Source of the DNA: Phenylobacterium sp.
GTDB lineage: Bacteria; Pseudomonadota; Alphaproteobacteria; Caulobacterales; Caulobacteraceae
Length of the DNA: 64,000 bases
Direction of reading: 5' to 3'
NCBI RefSeq assembly: GCF_030697925.1
Contig: NZ_JAUYOJ010000007.1
Span: 1 to 64,000, forward strand
Shown here: in pieces, positions 35,667-45,114 of the stretch
Layout of the letters: the number at the start of each line of letters is the position of its first letter
Numbering within the stretch: the stretch's first letter is position 1
Notes under the pieces: generated by a model
Database searches by the model: none
The model's input: the letters and a program-made list of their open reading frames with translations, nothing else
What the model was told of the DNA's origin: nothing
Translations under genes and position numbers: made by a program

Positions 35667-36851
35667 ATGGATCTTCAGCTACCCTTCGACGTCAACCCCT
35701 TTGACCGGTTGGCGGACCTGGTTCGCGGCGTTCCGGTCCCGGACGGCGTAACGCCCTTGCGCATGTGCCTTGGAGAGCCTCAACTCCCTCCACCGGAACT
35801 CATCGCCACGACCCTTCAGGCGAACGAGCGGGCCTGGAACAGGTATCCGCCGACGTCCGGCGAGTTGGCGTATAGGCAAGCCTGCGTTCGCTGGCTGAAC
35901 CGGCGCTATCGGCTCCCCAGCGACTACCTGGATCCAGATCGACACATCCTTTCGCTGTCTGGAACCAAGGAAGGGCTTTTCCTCATCGCGCAGGTCGCGG
36001 TCGGTCCGGAACGGCGCAGCCCTGCGCGGGTGGTGCTTATCCCCAGCCCGTACTACCTGGTCTATGACGGCGCGGCGCGGATGGCGGGCGCCGAGACTGT
36101 ATACCTCAGGACGTCTGAAGCGAGCGGCCACTTGCCCGACCTCGACGGCATTGATGCGTCGATCCTCCGGCGCACGGCCTTGGCCTACCTCTGCAGCCCA
36201 AGCAACCCACAAGGCGCTGTCGCGAGCCTCGAATACCTGGAGAAGTATATTCAGCTGGCGCGGACGTTCGATTTCATTCTGGTCGTCGACGAATGCTATA
36301 GTGAAATCTACGATGAAGCGCCCCCCCCGGGCGCGTTGGAAGCCTGCGTCCGCCTCGGTGAAGGCCTGCGCAATGTGCTGATCTTCAATTCACTCTCCAA
36401 GCGCTCGAATGCCGGCGGCCTGCGCTGCGGGTTCGTCGCGGGCGACGAACGGATCATCGAAGCCTTCCGGAGGCTTCGCAGTTTCAGCGGCGGCCAGGTG
36501 CCAATTCCGATCCAGCTCGCCGGCGCGGCGTTGTGGGATGACGATGAGCACGTCGAGATCAACCGGCGGCACTACCGCTGCAACTTCGAGATCGCCGCGG
36601 CCGTGCTTGGAGACGCCTTCGAATTGCGCCGCCCGGCCGCCAGTTTCTTCCTGTGGCTCAATGTCGGCGACGGGGAAGCCGCTGCGCTGAAACTCTGGCG
36701 GAAAGCCGGGATTCGCGTGCTTCCAGGCGCATATCTCACCCCCTCCACGCCCGACGACCCTGACCCGGCGGCCAGTCATATTCGGGTGGCCCTGGTCCAT
36801 GATCCCGCGACCGTCGAGATGGGCCTGCGCGCGCTGCGCCGGCTGCTTTGA
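35667..36851 (+). CDS. Fold-type I aminotransferase, succinyl-DAP aminotransferase (DapC)-like
   Basis: A 394-residue PLP enzyme. NPFDRLADLVRGV, RYPPTSGELAYRQACVRWL, SPYYLVYDGAARMAGAE, LCSPSNPQGAVASLEYL and ECYSEIYDEAPPPGALEA follow the DapC pattern closely. The PLP Lys245 lies in SLSKRSNAGG, and the Arg binding the carboxylate is near the C-terminus (SHIRVALV). It may be a cluster-specific paralog, or the housekeeping dapC caught inside the cluster, as dapD lies at 52788. If cluster-specific it would aminate an aldehyde or keto intermediate. Confidence 0.85.
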   Translation: MDLQLPFDVNPFDRLADLVRGVPVPDGVTPLRMCLGEPQLPPPELIATTLQANERAWNRYPPTSGELAYRQACVRWLNRRYRLPSDYLDPDRHILSLSGTKEGLFLIAQVAVGPERRSPARVVLIPSPYYLVYDGAARMAGAETVYLRTSEASGHLPDLDGIDASILRRTALAYLCSPSNPQGAVASLEYLEKYIQLARTFDFILVVDECYSEIYDEAPPPGALEACVRLGEGLRNVLIFNSLSKRSNAGGLRCGFVAGDERIIEAFRRLRSFSGGQVPIPIQLAGAALWDDDEHVEINRRHYRCNFEIAAAVLGDAFELRRPAASFFLWLNVGDGEAAALKLWRKAGIRVLPGAYLTPSTPDDPDPAASHIRVALVHDPATVEMGLRALRRLL

Positions 36852-37083
36852 CGACGCGGCCGGCCGCGTCGATCGCGTGCCGAGCGGAACACTGTGGGGC
36901 GGCGCGCGGCTGGTGGCCGAACGCCAACTCCCCGCCCTCATGGCCCGGCTTCGCCGAGGTTGAAGTCTATCTCCGGAATCCCACCGTTAGATTTCGAATT
37001 GCAATCACCAGGACTGTGGAACTCCTGCTTGCGACGTGCGAGGCTCTTCCATCATTTGGGATATATTTTTTTGGAGTCGGCTC

Positions 37084-37905
37084 ATGACCCTCTCGGGCGC
37101 TTGGCTTTTGGCGGAGCTCAAGGTGTTTGGGTTGGCCGTCATGGCGAACTGGCTGCGCTATGTCTTCGTGGCCGGCACCCTCTATCTCTTGCTCTACAAG
37201 ACACCTATCGGTCGACGAGGGTCTTACCGCGACCCATCCGCCGAGATTCCGAGGGGCCAGATTTATCGGGAGATCGCACTTTCCAGTGTCAGCTGCCTGA
37301 TCTTTTCCGTCTCAGCTGTCGCGATCCATGCCGTCAATCCGCTGGGTGTCACCCACATCTACGACGATGCTCACCGCTATGGCCTTCTGATCCTGCCCGT
37401 GACTCTCCTGGCGATTGTGGTGCTCTTCGACGCCTATTTCTACTTCACGCATCGGATGCTCCACGTCATCGGCGTCAAGCGCAGCACCCACTACAGACAT
37501 CATATATCCGTCTACCCGACACCGTGGGCCGCCCTCGCTTTCAGTGTGCCCGAGGCCGCCATCATCGCCCTGTTCTTCTTCCTGGTTGCGACCGCCTTTC
37601 CAATCTACATCTCCGTCTATCGGGCCTTCATCTGGATCGTTTTTATCCAGAGCGCACTCCATCACAGCAGCCACAAGATCTACCCCGACGGTTGGAAAAC
37701 CACGCCCATTCTCGGCTGGTGGACGACGGCGGACCATCACCATCTGCATCACAGGTTCGGGGCCTGCAATTTTGGCCTTTACTTCACGCTCTGGGACAGG
37801 GTCCTGGGGACGGAGCATCCCGACTATCTGAACGACCCCGCCCGGCGCGGTGCGGTCGCGCCCTATGATCCGGGGGTCAAGGCCAAGGCCGATGCCGGGG
37901 CCTGA
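37084..37905 (+). CDS. Membrane fatty acid hydroxylase / sterol desaturase family
   Basis: A 273-residue integral membrane di-iron enzyme. Hydrophobic segments flank three His boxes: H123-x3-H127 (THRMLH), HYRHH (136-140) and HHHLHH (218-223). The ATG at 37084 has a GGAG site 9 bases upstream. The family uses O2 to hydroxylate or desaturate lipid-like chains. It suggests the cluster product or intermediate has a hydrophobic chain handled at the membrane. It starts 232 bp after the aminotransferase, so it may have its own promoter. Confidence 0.9.
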   Translation: MTLSGAWLLAELKVFGLAVMANWLRYVFVAGTLYLLLYKTPIGRRGSYRDPSAEIPRGQIYREIALSSVSCLIFSVSAVAIHAVNPLGVTHIYDDAHRYGLLILPVTLLAIVVLFDAYFYFTHRMLHVIGVKRSTHYRHHISVYPTPWAALAFSVPEAAIIALFFFLVATAFPIYISVYRAFIWIVFIQSALHHSSHKIYPDGWKTTPILGWWTTADHHHLHHRFGACNFGLYFTLWDRVLGTEHPDYLNDPARRGAVAPYDPGVKAKADAGA

Positions 37906-37993
37906 GGATCGAGGCGACCATTGCGAGCGGCTCAGCTAGCGCCCGGGGGCGCACTCGGGCTATGCCGTATCCGATTCAATCTGAGGACGAGAC

Positions 37994-39808
37994 ATGTGTG
38001 GCATTATCGGGATCGTAGCGTCATCAAATGTCAGCGGGCAGTTGCTGGAGAGTCTCCAGCGCCTCGAGTACCGCGGCTATGACTCTGCCGGCATAGCGAC
38101 CCTCTCCAACGGAGAGCTGGACCGTCGGCGCGCCAAGGGCAAGCTGCAGGCCCTGATTGATGTGGTCTCCACCTCGCCACTGGAAGGACAGGTCGGCATC
38201 GGACATACGAGATGGGCGACTCACGGGGCGCCCTCCGCCATCAATGCGCATCCCCACCTGTCAGGTCGTGTCGCGGTGGTGCACAACGGCATTATCGAAA
38301 ACTACGTCGCCCTGAAGGCCGACCTTATGGCGTCTGGCCACGTCTTTGAGAGCGACACCGACACCGAAGTCGTCGCGCATATGATTGAGGCCGCGCTGGC
38401 CTCCGGCGCAGCCCCACTTGAGGCGCTCAAGTCGACGCTGGACAGGCTCGAGGGCGCCTATGCGCTGGCCGTCATCGTCGAGGGCGAGAACGATCTCGTG
38501 ATGGGCGCCCGGCGCGGCAGCCCGCTCGTCGTCGGCTATGGCGACGGGGAGATGTTCATCGGCTCCGACGCCCTGGCGGTCGGGCCTTTCACAAATCGCA
38601 TCACCTATCTCGAAGAAGGCGACTATGTCGCGATCAACCGCGAGAGCGCGCGAATCTTCGACGCTGAGGGGAACAGCGTCGAACGCGCAAAGCATACCGT
38701 CGCGTCCTCCGCGGTCCTGGTGGAGAAGGGCAACTATCGCCACTTCATGGAAAAGGAGATTCATGAACAGCCCGACAGCAGCCAGCACACCCTTGCGCGC
38801 TACATCGATCCAGTCGCGGGCTCGCCTTCGGAGCACATACTGGATTTCACGGGCATTTCGCGGCTGCAGGTCGTGGCGTGCGGCACAGCCTACTATGCCG
38901 GCCTGGTGGGCAAATACCTGATCGAGGACATCGCCGGCATCCCGGTCGACATCGAGATCGCCTCCGAGTTCCGCTACCGCAATCCGGTCATGGATCCGGG
39001 GACCTTGACCGTCGCAATCTCGCAATCCGGCGAGACGGCGGATACGCTTGCGGCCCTGCGATGGTGTAAGGAGCGGGGCCTGCGGACCGCGGCGATCGTC
39101 AACGCGCACCAGTCCACTATGGCCCGCGAAGCCGATATCGTGCTTGGCACCTATGCCGGGCCGGAAATCTGCGTCCTGTCGACCAAGGCGTTCACGGCGC
39201 AGATCGTGGTGCTGATCTCCCTGGCGATCGCCGGCGCGCGCCAGCGTGGTCGCATCGACGTCGCGACGGAACGGCGGTACGTGCGGGAGCTTCTCGAGGC
39301 GCCGCGGCTGATCGCGCAGACCCTATCGATCGAACGCCAGATCGCGAACCTGGCGCAGGACCTGATGCGGTCCTGCGACATGCTCTTCCTCGGCCGGGGC
39401 GTGATGTATCCCATGGCGATGGAAGGCGCCTTGAAGTTGAAGGAGTCCAGCTACATCCACGCCGAAGGATGCGCCGCCGGCGAGATGAAGCACGGGCCAA
39501 TCTCGCTCATCGACGACGTGACGCCGGTCGTCGTTCTTGCACCTTCTGACGAGCTCTTCGATAAGACGATGTCCAACCTGCGCGAAGTGATCGCCCGAAG
39601 CGGACCAGTCACCATGATCACGGACGCAGAAGGCGCTGCTCGTGCGCCTTCCGAGGTGCGCGTCATCATCGTCCCGACGGGGCCCAAGCTCATCAACGCG
39701 TTGATCTATGCGGTGCCGCTCCAGCTGATCGCCTACCATATCGGCGTTTGCAAAGGGACGGACGTCGATCAACCCCGAAATCTAGCGAAGTCCGTCACTG
39801 TGGAATAA
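37994..39808 (+). CDS. glmS: Glutamine-fructose-6-phosphate aminotransferase (isomerizing), GlmS
   Basis: A 604-residue complete GlmS. The N-terminal glutaminase has Cys2 (MCGIIGIVA), RLEYRGYDSAG, and HTRWATHGAPS. Two SIS domains follow, with ACGTAYYAG and SQSGETADTL. The final HxGxxKxxA-like KSVTVE C-terminus is preserved. It makes glucosamine-6-phosphate from fructose-6-phosphate and glutamine. Inside a biosynthetic cluster it may supply amino sugar or act as a resistant duplicate of an antibiotic target. Whether the genome has another glmS is not visible here. Confidence 0.95.
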   Translation: MCGIIGIVASSNVSGQLLESLQRLEYRGYDSAGIATLSNGELDRRRAKGKLQALIDVVSTSPLEGQVGIGHTRWATHGAPSAINAHPHLSGRVAVVHNGIIENYVALKADLMASGHVFESDTDTEVVAHMIEAALASGAAPLEALKSTLDRLEGAYALAVIVEGENDLVMGARRGSPLVVGYGDGEMFIGSDALAVGPFTNRITYLEEGDYVAINRESARIFDAEGNSVERAKHTVASSAVLVEKGNYRHFMEKEIHEQPDSSQHTLARYIDPVAGSPSEHILDFTGISRLQVVACGTAYYAGLVGKYLIEDIAGIPVDIEIASEFRYRNPVMDPGTLTVAISQSGETADTLAALRWCKERGLRTAAIVNAHQSTMAREADIVLGTYAGPEICVLSTKAFTAQIVVLISLAIAGARQRGRIDVATERRYVRELLEAPRLIAQTLSIERQIANLAQDLMRSCDMLFLGRGVMYPMAMEGALKLKESSYIHAEGCAAGEMKHGPISLIDDVTPVVVLAPSDELFDKTMSNLREVIARSGPVTMITDAEGAARAPSEVRVIIVPTGPKLINALIYAVPLQLIAYHIGVCKGTDVDQPRNLAKSVTVE

Positions 39809-39953
39809 TTGGATAGACTTCAAGCATAACTCTATAAATTACCCTAGACCCAAGGGCGAGATACGCGCTCAAATGTACGTGGGCCTTACGCCCGGGCGAT
39901 AACCGGCCGCCAGCCGATTATCGCGAGTCTGCATTCTTGGATGGGAACGGGAC

Positions 39954-41183
39954 ATGGCAGTGGGTCGAAGCGGAACCAAGGCTGAGCTCAATGCTCTGTA
40001 CACTGTGATCCTGATCGATTCGATTAGCTATGCGCTCATCGTCCCGTTCCTGCCGTTCCTACTCATGGACATCGGCGCAGGCGCCGCGCTAGGCGGCGCC
40101 GTCGTCACGGTTCATGCGCTGACATCGGTGTTGTCGGCGCCGATCATGGGGCGGCTGTCGGACAGGTTCGGCCGCAAGCCCCTGCTGATCATCACGCTTG
40201 TAGGGACCCTCATCTCGTACCTGCTGTTCGCCGTGTCGTCGAACCTGGCGATGTTGATTTTCGCGCGCGCCTTGGCCGGCGCCATGGCGGGGAACCTGGG
40301 CGTGGTCCATGCCGCGTTGGCGGATGCGACCTCCGAGGAGGAGCGCGGCAAGGCGATGAGTTTCGCCACGGCCGTTTGGGCCTTGGGGTTTGTCGTCGGA
40401 CCGGGACTTGGGGCCCTGCTGACCCTGACCAGCCTGAACCACCAGGCAATCGCACCGGGCGTTCTGGCCGCCGTTGCGACGAGCGTTTCCATTCTGCTGG
40501 TATCGCGGTTCGTCATCGAGCCGACGTCACGGGGCTCGGAGCCTGCGCCCACCGACTCCCTTCCCGCCGCAGGGGTCCAGGGCCAACACGTCCTACTGCT
40601 TACCCTGCTGGTTCTATTGGCCCTTTGCCAAAGCGGACTCGTCGCGATGACCGGGTTTTGGTCCCATGAAACCATGGGATGGTCGGCGCGGGGGGTCAGC
40701 CTCTTCATGCTTTGGGTGGCCGCGACCATCGTGCCTTTCCAGGCTGTGGTCATGCCGCGTCTGTTTGATCGCTTCACCAGTCCAGCGATCCTGAGCGCCG
40801 GACTCACGGCTTGTGCCGCGGCGAGCCTCACCTTGTATTTTGTGAGTGGAAACCTGGTCGCCGTCTGCATTGGCGCGGCCGTGCTCTTCTGCGGCATCAC
40901 CGGCAATCAGGCCGTTGTGGACACGATGCTGTCGCGATCCGCGACGTCGGGCGGTCAGGGCAGGGTGATGGGGCTGGCCATGGGAGCCGGCGCTCTGGGC
41001 CGGGTCATCGGCCCGACCTCGTTCGGCTGGATCTTCGCATCCCAGGGGGCCCAGAGCCCATACCTCACGGCCAGCGTGATCGCTCTGCTAGGCCTCGGAC
41101 TGCTCCTGGCGAGCCCGACCTTGCGGCGGCCTGGCGCAGGCGGGCCGCCCGACACCGTGGAAGCTTCGCTGAGCGCGGACTGA
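39954..41183 (+). CDS. MFS transporter, DHA1/TetA-like exporter
   Basis: A 409-residue protein with about 12 hydrophobic helices. The loop 2-3 signature GRLSDRFGRKP is intact, and the ARALAGAMAGNLGVVHAALAD region is motif B/C-like of drug:H+ antiporters. A tandem six-helix organisation is apparent, with a hydrophilic loop near residue 195. It follows GlmS by 145 bp and most likely exports the cluster product, giving self-protection. Start at ATG 39954. Confidence 0.92.
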   Translation: MAVGRSGTKAELNALYTVILIDSISYALIVPFLPFLLMDIGAGAALGGAVVTVHALTSVLSAPIMGRLSDRFGRKPLLIITLVGTLISYLLFAVSSNLAMLIFARALAGAMAGNLGVVHAALADATSEEERGKAMSFATAVWALGFVVGPGLGALLTLTSLNHQAIAPGVLAAVATSVSILLVSRFVIEPTSRGSEPAPTDSLPAAGVQGQHVLLLTLLVLLALCQSGLVAMTGFWSHETMGWSARGVSLFMLWVAATIVPFQAVVMPRLFDRFTSPAILSAGLTACAAASLTLYFVSGNLVAVCIGAAVLFCGITGNQAVVDTMLSRSATSGGQGRVMGLAMGAGALGRVIGPTSFGWIFASQGAQSPYLTASVIALLGLGLLLASPTLRRPGAGGPPDTVEASLSAD

Positions 41184-41207
41184 CCTGTCGCCCCTCGGGC
41201 GATGGGG

Positions 41208-41762
41208 CTACATCTCTTCGAACCTGGCGGCCAGAAAGCCTAGGTCATCCCCCGTCGCGGCCGCCGCGACCGACCAGTTCTGCATCGCCCGGATCACTTG
41301 GCGTTGCCCGGATGGGCCCATCGTGTCGGGAATCTCGCCGGGCAGGTCTTCGAGGACGCGTCGGCCAAAGGCCAGAACGGCCTCATGCAAGACGTCAAAT
41401 GACACCTGACGCTGGTCGAACCCCATCGCCTCACGCACCGCCGCGCCGCTCAATCCGAACGCCACATAGCCGTGTTCGAGCGCATAGGCCAATCGGTGCG
41501 CGGGGCCCACCTCAGACGCCGTGCCGGTGAGCAGGGCGTCAACTTCCTGCAGCTTCTCCGCGATTTCGTAGCGAAGTGCGACAAGATACTGGTCGCGCCC
41601 TTCGACGCCCTCCACGTCTTCCAGGATGCTTCGAAAGTGCGAGAGCGCCAGCCAGTAGGCCTCGATCGCGGTGGCGTAGTTCGCCGAATAGATGACCCGG
41701 CTCGCCAAGAGCTTCGACGCGGCGCCCTGAACCTTGGGCTCGTCCTTATCCACTATCGTCAC
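41208..41762 (-). CDS. Hypothetical all-helical protein in nucleotidyltransferase operon
   Basis: A 184-residue, predominantly helical soluble protein, not recognised. It contains LHFRSILEDVEGVEGRDQYL-like helices (LALSHFRSILEDVEG), AYALEHGYVAFGLSGAAVRE and LHEAVLAFGRRVLEDLPG. The start is GTG 41762, 2 bp after the nucleotidyltransferase stop. A helical partner next to a minimal nucleotidyltransferase recalls MNT/HEPN pairs, but no HEPN RxxxxH motif is seen. It may be a subunit or chaperone of the preceding enzyme. Confidence 0.55.
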   Translation of the reverse strand: MTIVDKDEPKVQGAASKLLASRVIYSANYATAIEAYWLALSHFRSILEDVEGVEGRDQYLVALRYEIAEKLQEVDALLTGTASEVGPAHRLAYALEHGYVAFGLSGAAVREAMGFDQRQVSFDVLHEAVLAFGRRVLEDLPGEIPDTMGPSGQRQVIRAMQNWSVAAAATGDDLGFLAARFEEM

Positions 41763-41764
41763 GA

Positions 41765-42820
41765 CTAAGCCCTTACAGTTTGAGCAAGAAGACTGCGCTG
41801 CAACAGGACCAGGGCGCTGAGGCCCTCGGCGGGTTCAAGCTCGGTGAGATGGCGATCCGACAGGCCTCTCAAGCGCTCTAGGACCGGATCGGGAACGATC
41901 GCCACTCCACGAACGCCATGCAGGCTGGTCGACCCAGCCAAGTAGCGATGCGCCTGGACACCTTCGGCCAGGTCGAGGGTGGATTCGCCCAGTGGCGCGT
42001 CGAGCACGCGATGCAAACGATCTCGGGTCTCGGCGAGCGCACCGAGCAAGCGGTCGGCCCCGCCGTCCGTCACCTCCATCAACTGTAGTCGGGCACGCTC
42101 GATCTGGGAGGCGATATCTCGGGCTCCGGAGGTGACGACCTCCCCGGAGAATCGCCGCCAGCGCTCGAAGGTCCACTTGTTGTTGGACTGGATTCTTCCG
42201 GAGGCCGCCATCAAGGCGTCCATCGCCGCGCTCAGGGCGTTCGCGACATAGCCGTGCAGGGCGTGACCCTGTCCAGCCAATCGGGCGACCGCGGCATAGG
42301 CGGCCTGTTCGCGCAAGGTCTCGAGAAAGGTTGGTGTCGCGGTCGCCGCCAGAAGGGGCAACCGACCCAGATGCGGCGCGCCACGGGTGAAGGAATAGCC
42401 GTTGACGATGCGTTCGAGGTCAGCCCATCGGATGGGCGACTGAGGCAGGACCAGCGAGGCCGGCGCACCGGGGACAACCGCTCTTGAAAGCCCCTCGAAC
42501 GCGGCGTCCAGCTGCGCGCGAGGGATGACCTTCACCCCCACGCGCCGCCCGCCATGGAAGAGCATGTGGGACATGGGCGAGCCGAGCGTTCCTTCGTCTT
42601 CTCGCACCAGGATAAGGTCGATGTCGCTCAGGCTCCCCGCCAGGCCACGGACGACCGTGCTGACATAGAAGGTCGCGTATTCGCCCTCGAAAGGCCGAAG
42701 AGCGAAGCGCTCAAGCTCACCGCGGTCGAGCTTGGCCTTGCGGAAAAAGTCTTCCGTGCAGAGACGTCCCGCGACCTCCGCCCCGGCGACGTAGTGGTCG
42801 ATTTCATCTTGGAGGATCAA
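41765..42820 (-). CDS. Nucleotidyltransferase-fold protein, degenerate third acid
   Basis: A 351-residue protein. The Pol-beta-type nucleotidyltransferase motif is RGLAGSLSDIDLILV (G62-S63...D66-x-D68). The third catalytic Asp expected on the next strand is not evident: the stretch reads RRVGVKVIP instead of a VDVE-type strand. A long helical C-terminal region (150-350) follows. It resembles the protein at 43999-45114 in motif spacing and size, so the two are probably paralogs. It could be an inactive partner of that enzyme. It ends 2 bp before the helical hypothetical gene. Confidence 0.6.
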   Translation of the reverse strand: MILQDEIDHYVAGAEVAGRLCTEDFFRKAKLDRGELERFALRPFEGEYATFYVSTVVRGLAGSLSDIDLILVREDEGTLGSPMSHMLFHGGRRVGVKVIPRAQLDAAFEGLSRAVVPGAPASLVLPQSPIRWADLERIVNGYSFTRGAPHLGRLPLLAATATPTFLETLREQAAYAAVARLAGQGHALHGYVANALSAAMDALMAASGRIQSNNKWTFERWRRFSGEVVTSGARDIASQIERARLQLMEVTDGGADRLLGALAETRDRLHRVLDAPLGESTLDLAEGVQAHRYLAGSTSLHGVRGVAIVPDPVLERLRGLSDRHLTELEPAEGLSALVLLQRSLLAQTVRA

Positions 42821-42829
42821 GCCAGCACC

Positions 42830-44002
42830 TCATGTATCCGGGCCAAGGTTGTGGGGACGGCCGCGCCCGGGGACCGGGCGAGCAGGCCGTGGGACGGAAG
42901 GTTTCCGCCCGCCCCCCGGCGGCCGGCCGGCCAGATCGGCCACCAGACCCAATGCGCTCTCCAGCACCTCCAGGGGAATGCCGCCAAGGGCGATCCGCAC
43001 CGCCTTCGGGGGCGCTGTCGCCGCAAAATGGAACCCGTCAGCCGGCGCCACAAGGACGCCCTCGGCGGCCGCGGCGGCGGCGAAGGCGGCGGCGGAGGGC
43101 CAAGCGGGAACCGAAAGCCAGAGGTGATAGGCCCCAGCGTGACCCTCGACCTCCCGCCCCGCCAAACTCCGCCTCGCCTGCGCGTTCCGCAGGGCGGCGT
43201 CGCTCCGTTTGCCCTGGACGATCTGGGTCAAGACCCCAGTCGCCATCAGGGTTCTGGCTGAGGTGACCGCGAGACCGGCGGGCTCCCAGCGTCGGGCGTC
43301 CAGCACCTCATGAATCCGGCGCCCGAGGTCTTCGTCGGGCGCGACGGCGAACCCAAGGTTCAGGCCAGGCGACAGGCGCTTCGAGAGACTATCGATCAGC
43401 ACCGTCGATTTCGGTGCGAAGGCGGCCAAAGGCGGAGGCGCGTCCGGGCAGAGGAATTCGAAGACTGTGTCCTCGATGGCCAGGATCCCGCACCGCGAGA
43501 CCGCCTCGGCCACCTGGCGGCGCCGAGCCGCCGACATGGTCATGCCCAGGGGATTGTGCAGCGTGGGCTGCAGGTAGACCGCAGCGAGCGGCTCCTGGAC
43601 ATGAGCCTCGAGAACCGCGTCGGGACGAATCCCGCCGTCGTCCATCGCCAATGGCCGGCATCTGATGCCGAGCTCGGCCGCGATGACACGAACGGTCGGG
43701 TAGGACAGCACTTCGACGCCGAGGATTCCCCCCCGAGGGACGGTCGCCTCAAGCGCTGCGGCTAGGGCGTGCTTCGCCCCCGGCGCCAGCACGAGCATCT
43801 CCGGAGCCGGCCGCCAGCCAGACCTGGCTAGCCCCTCGCTCAGGATCGAGCGCGTAGTGGTGTCGACCTCCAGCGCCCCGCCCAGCGCGGTCCGTCGGAC
43901 GCTGTTCTCATCCGCGAACGCGGCCGCGAGGGCGCAACGGACGACGCCATGCTGCGCCTCTAGGATCGGCAGATTGACGCTGAGGTCGATCACCGATGTC
44001 AA
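42830..44002 (-). CDS. MocR/KAT-like fold-type I aminotransferase without HTH
   Basis: A 390-residue PLP enzyme similar to the catalytic half of MocR regulators and 2-aminoadipate aminotransferases. PGAKHALAAALEATVPRGG, QPTLHNPLGMTMSAARRRQ and IEDTVFEFL (PLP Asp) precede the Lys in IDSLSKRLSPGLNLGF. No winged-helix DNA-binding domain is present, so it is an enzyme, not a regulator. The start overlaps the upstream stop (ATGA), and it lies 9 bp before the next gene. Its C-terminal 25 residues are Pro/Gly/Arg-rich and probably disordered. Confidence 0.85.
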   Translation of the reverse strand: MTSVIDLSVNLPILEAQHGVVRCALAAAFADENSVRRTALGGALEVDTTTRSILSEGLARSGWRPAPEMLVLAPGAKHALAAALEATVPRGGILGVEVLSYPTVRVIAAELGIRCRPLAMDDGGIRPDAVLEAHVQEPLAAVYLQPTLHNPLGMTMSAARRRQVAEAVSRCGILAIEDTVFEFLCPDAPPPLAAFAPKSTVLIDSLSKRLSPGLNLGFAVAPDEDLGRRIHEVLDARRWEPAGLAVTSARTLMATGVLTQIVQGKRSDAALRNAQARRSLAGREVEGHAGAYHLWLSVPAWPSAAAFAAAAAAEGVLVAPADGFHFAATAPPKAVRIALGGIPLEVLESALGLVADLAGRPPGGGRKPSVPRPARPVPGRGRPHNLGPDT

Positions 44003-45114
44003 CGCGACGCGGGCGCGGTCTGGGGACGTCGGGCGGCCCCAAAGGAGCCGAGGAACTCGCGCGAAGGCCGTCCAGGACGCCCATAGACCTTAGCCCGGTA
44101 TTCCAGCTCCAGTTCGGCGTAGTGGGTCTGATCGCCGACCAGAGCGTGGTTTCGTTCGAGACGTTCCAGTCCGGCCGCGCCCGACGGCGCACCTGGAATC
44201 TCGGCGAGGCGAGGAGACGAGCGGCCATAGATTCTGTCGACAAGATCCAGCGAACTCTCGACGAAGGCGCGCTTGCCCGCTTCCGTCGACGCACCCTCCA
44301 GATAGAAATGGCTCATGAAGTCCGCCCTCAGGTCGCTATCCTCGGGCGGCAGCCGTTCGAGATAGGTCAGCAACCATTTTCGCCGCAGGTTGGTGACACC
44401 CTGGAGGGCGATATAGGCCGCCATCTGGGTGAGCAGGTTCTCGCGCGCGAGATCCACGGCCCGATCGAGTTCGCCTGCGCTCCAGGCGCCCATGAGATCC
44501 AGTAGGACCGAAAAGTCCGAGGCGTTCCAGCGATAGGCAAGGTAGGCGTAATGGGCCTTCGGAACCCGGGCCAGCAGATTGTTCAGCCGATCACCGTTCT
44601 GCAGCGACACCTGGTTGAAGAACCTGTGCATCAGGTTCTCTTCTCGCTCGCTGAGATATTTGGTCAGCAGGATCGGATGGCTGATCGCATACTGAAAGAT
44701 TTCTGAGACTCGATCCAAAAGCGAATTGACGTCTTCGAAAGTGATGTACTCGACGTCCACCTTAATCCCCGTCCCGGGAACGACCGTGTGAATGATATAG
44801 ATCAACTCGTCATCTAAGGCCGAATGGATGATCGATCGGCTCTTGCCGATGACGCGGTGATGTTCGCCGGGGAGGATCTCCGAGGGACGCCGAAGTCTAT
44901 CCGTCACGACATAGGCGTCGATATCGGAGTATTGATTGCCGATCCCCTCCACCAAGGTGCCCGCCGCAAGGACAATGTCATCCGGCTTGGCGTAGCATTG
45001 AGACAGGATGTACGCGTGCGGCACATGCACCTGGCCGTCTAGCAGGACCAGTTGAGCCCGCTGCTCGCCGTTTGAGACCCCTCCCAGTCGGTCCTGGGTT
45101 TGACTGTCGTTCAC
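43999..45114 (-). CDS. Nucleotidyltransferase-fold protein with three acidic residues
   Basis: A 371-residue protein. The core reads VEGIGNQYSDIDAYVV (D64-x-D66), and a later strand GIKVDVEYITFED supplies a third acid (Asp120, with Glu122). This completes the triad of Pol-beta-like nucleotidyltransferases. A long helical C-terminal domain follows. The start is GTG 45114, whose bases overlap the stop of the amidotransferase (GTGA). It would transfer a nucleotidyl group to a hydroxyl or phosphate of a small molecule. The family is otherwise unknown to me. Confidence 0.65.
   Translation of the reverse strand: MNDSQTQDRLGGVSNGEQRAQLVLLDGQVHVPHAYILSQCYAKPDDIVLAAGTLVEGIGNQYSDIDAYVVTDRLRRPSEILPGEHHRVIGKSRSIIHSALDDELIYIIHTVVPGTGIKVDVEYITFEDVNSLLDRVSEIFQYAISHPILLTKYLSEREENLMHRFFNQVSLQNGDRLNNLLARVPKAHYAYLAYRWNASDFSVLLDLMGAWSAGELDRAVDLARENLLTQMAAYIALQGVTNLRRKWLLTYLERLPPEDSDLRADFMSHFYLEGASTEAGKRAFVESSLDLVDRIYGRSSPRLAEIPGAPSGAAGLERLERNHALVGDQTHYAELELEYRAKVYGRPGRPSREFLGSFGAARRPQTAPASR

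Noticed and set aside
36894-37868. A 324-codon plus frame overlapping the hydroxylase gene
   Set aside because: It is a frame-shifted reading of the membrane hydroxylase, whose His boxes and helices lie in the other frame.
37906-37993. Possible glmS ribozyme upstream of GlmS
   Set aside because: Only 88 bases are present and no core pseudoknot sequence is seen; glmS ribozymes are typical of Gram-positive bacteria.
42830-44002. Annotating the aminotransferase as a MocR transcription factor
   Set aside because: There is no N-terminal winged-helix domain; only the aminotransferase half is encoded.
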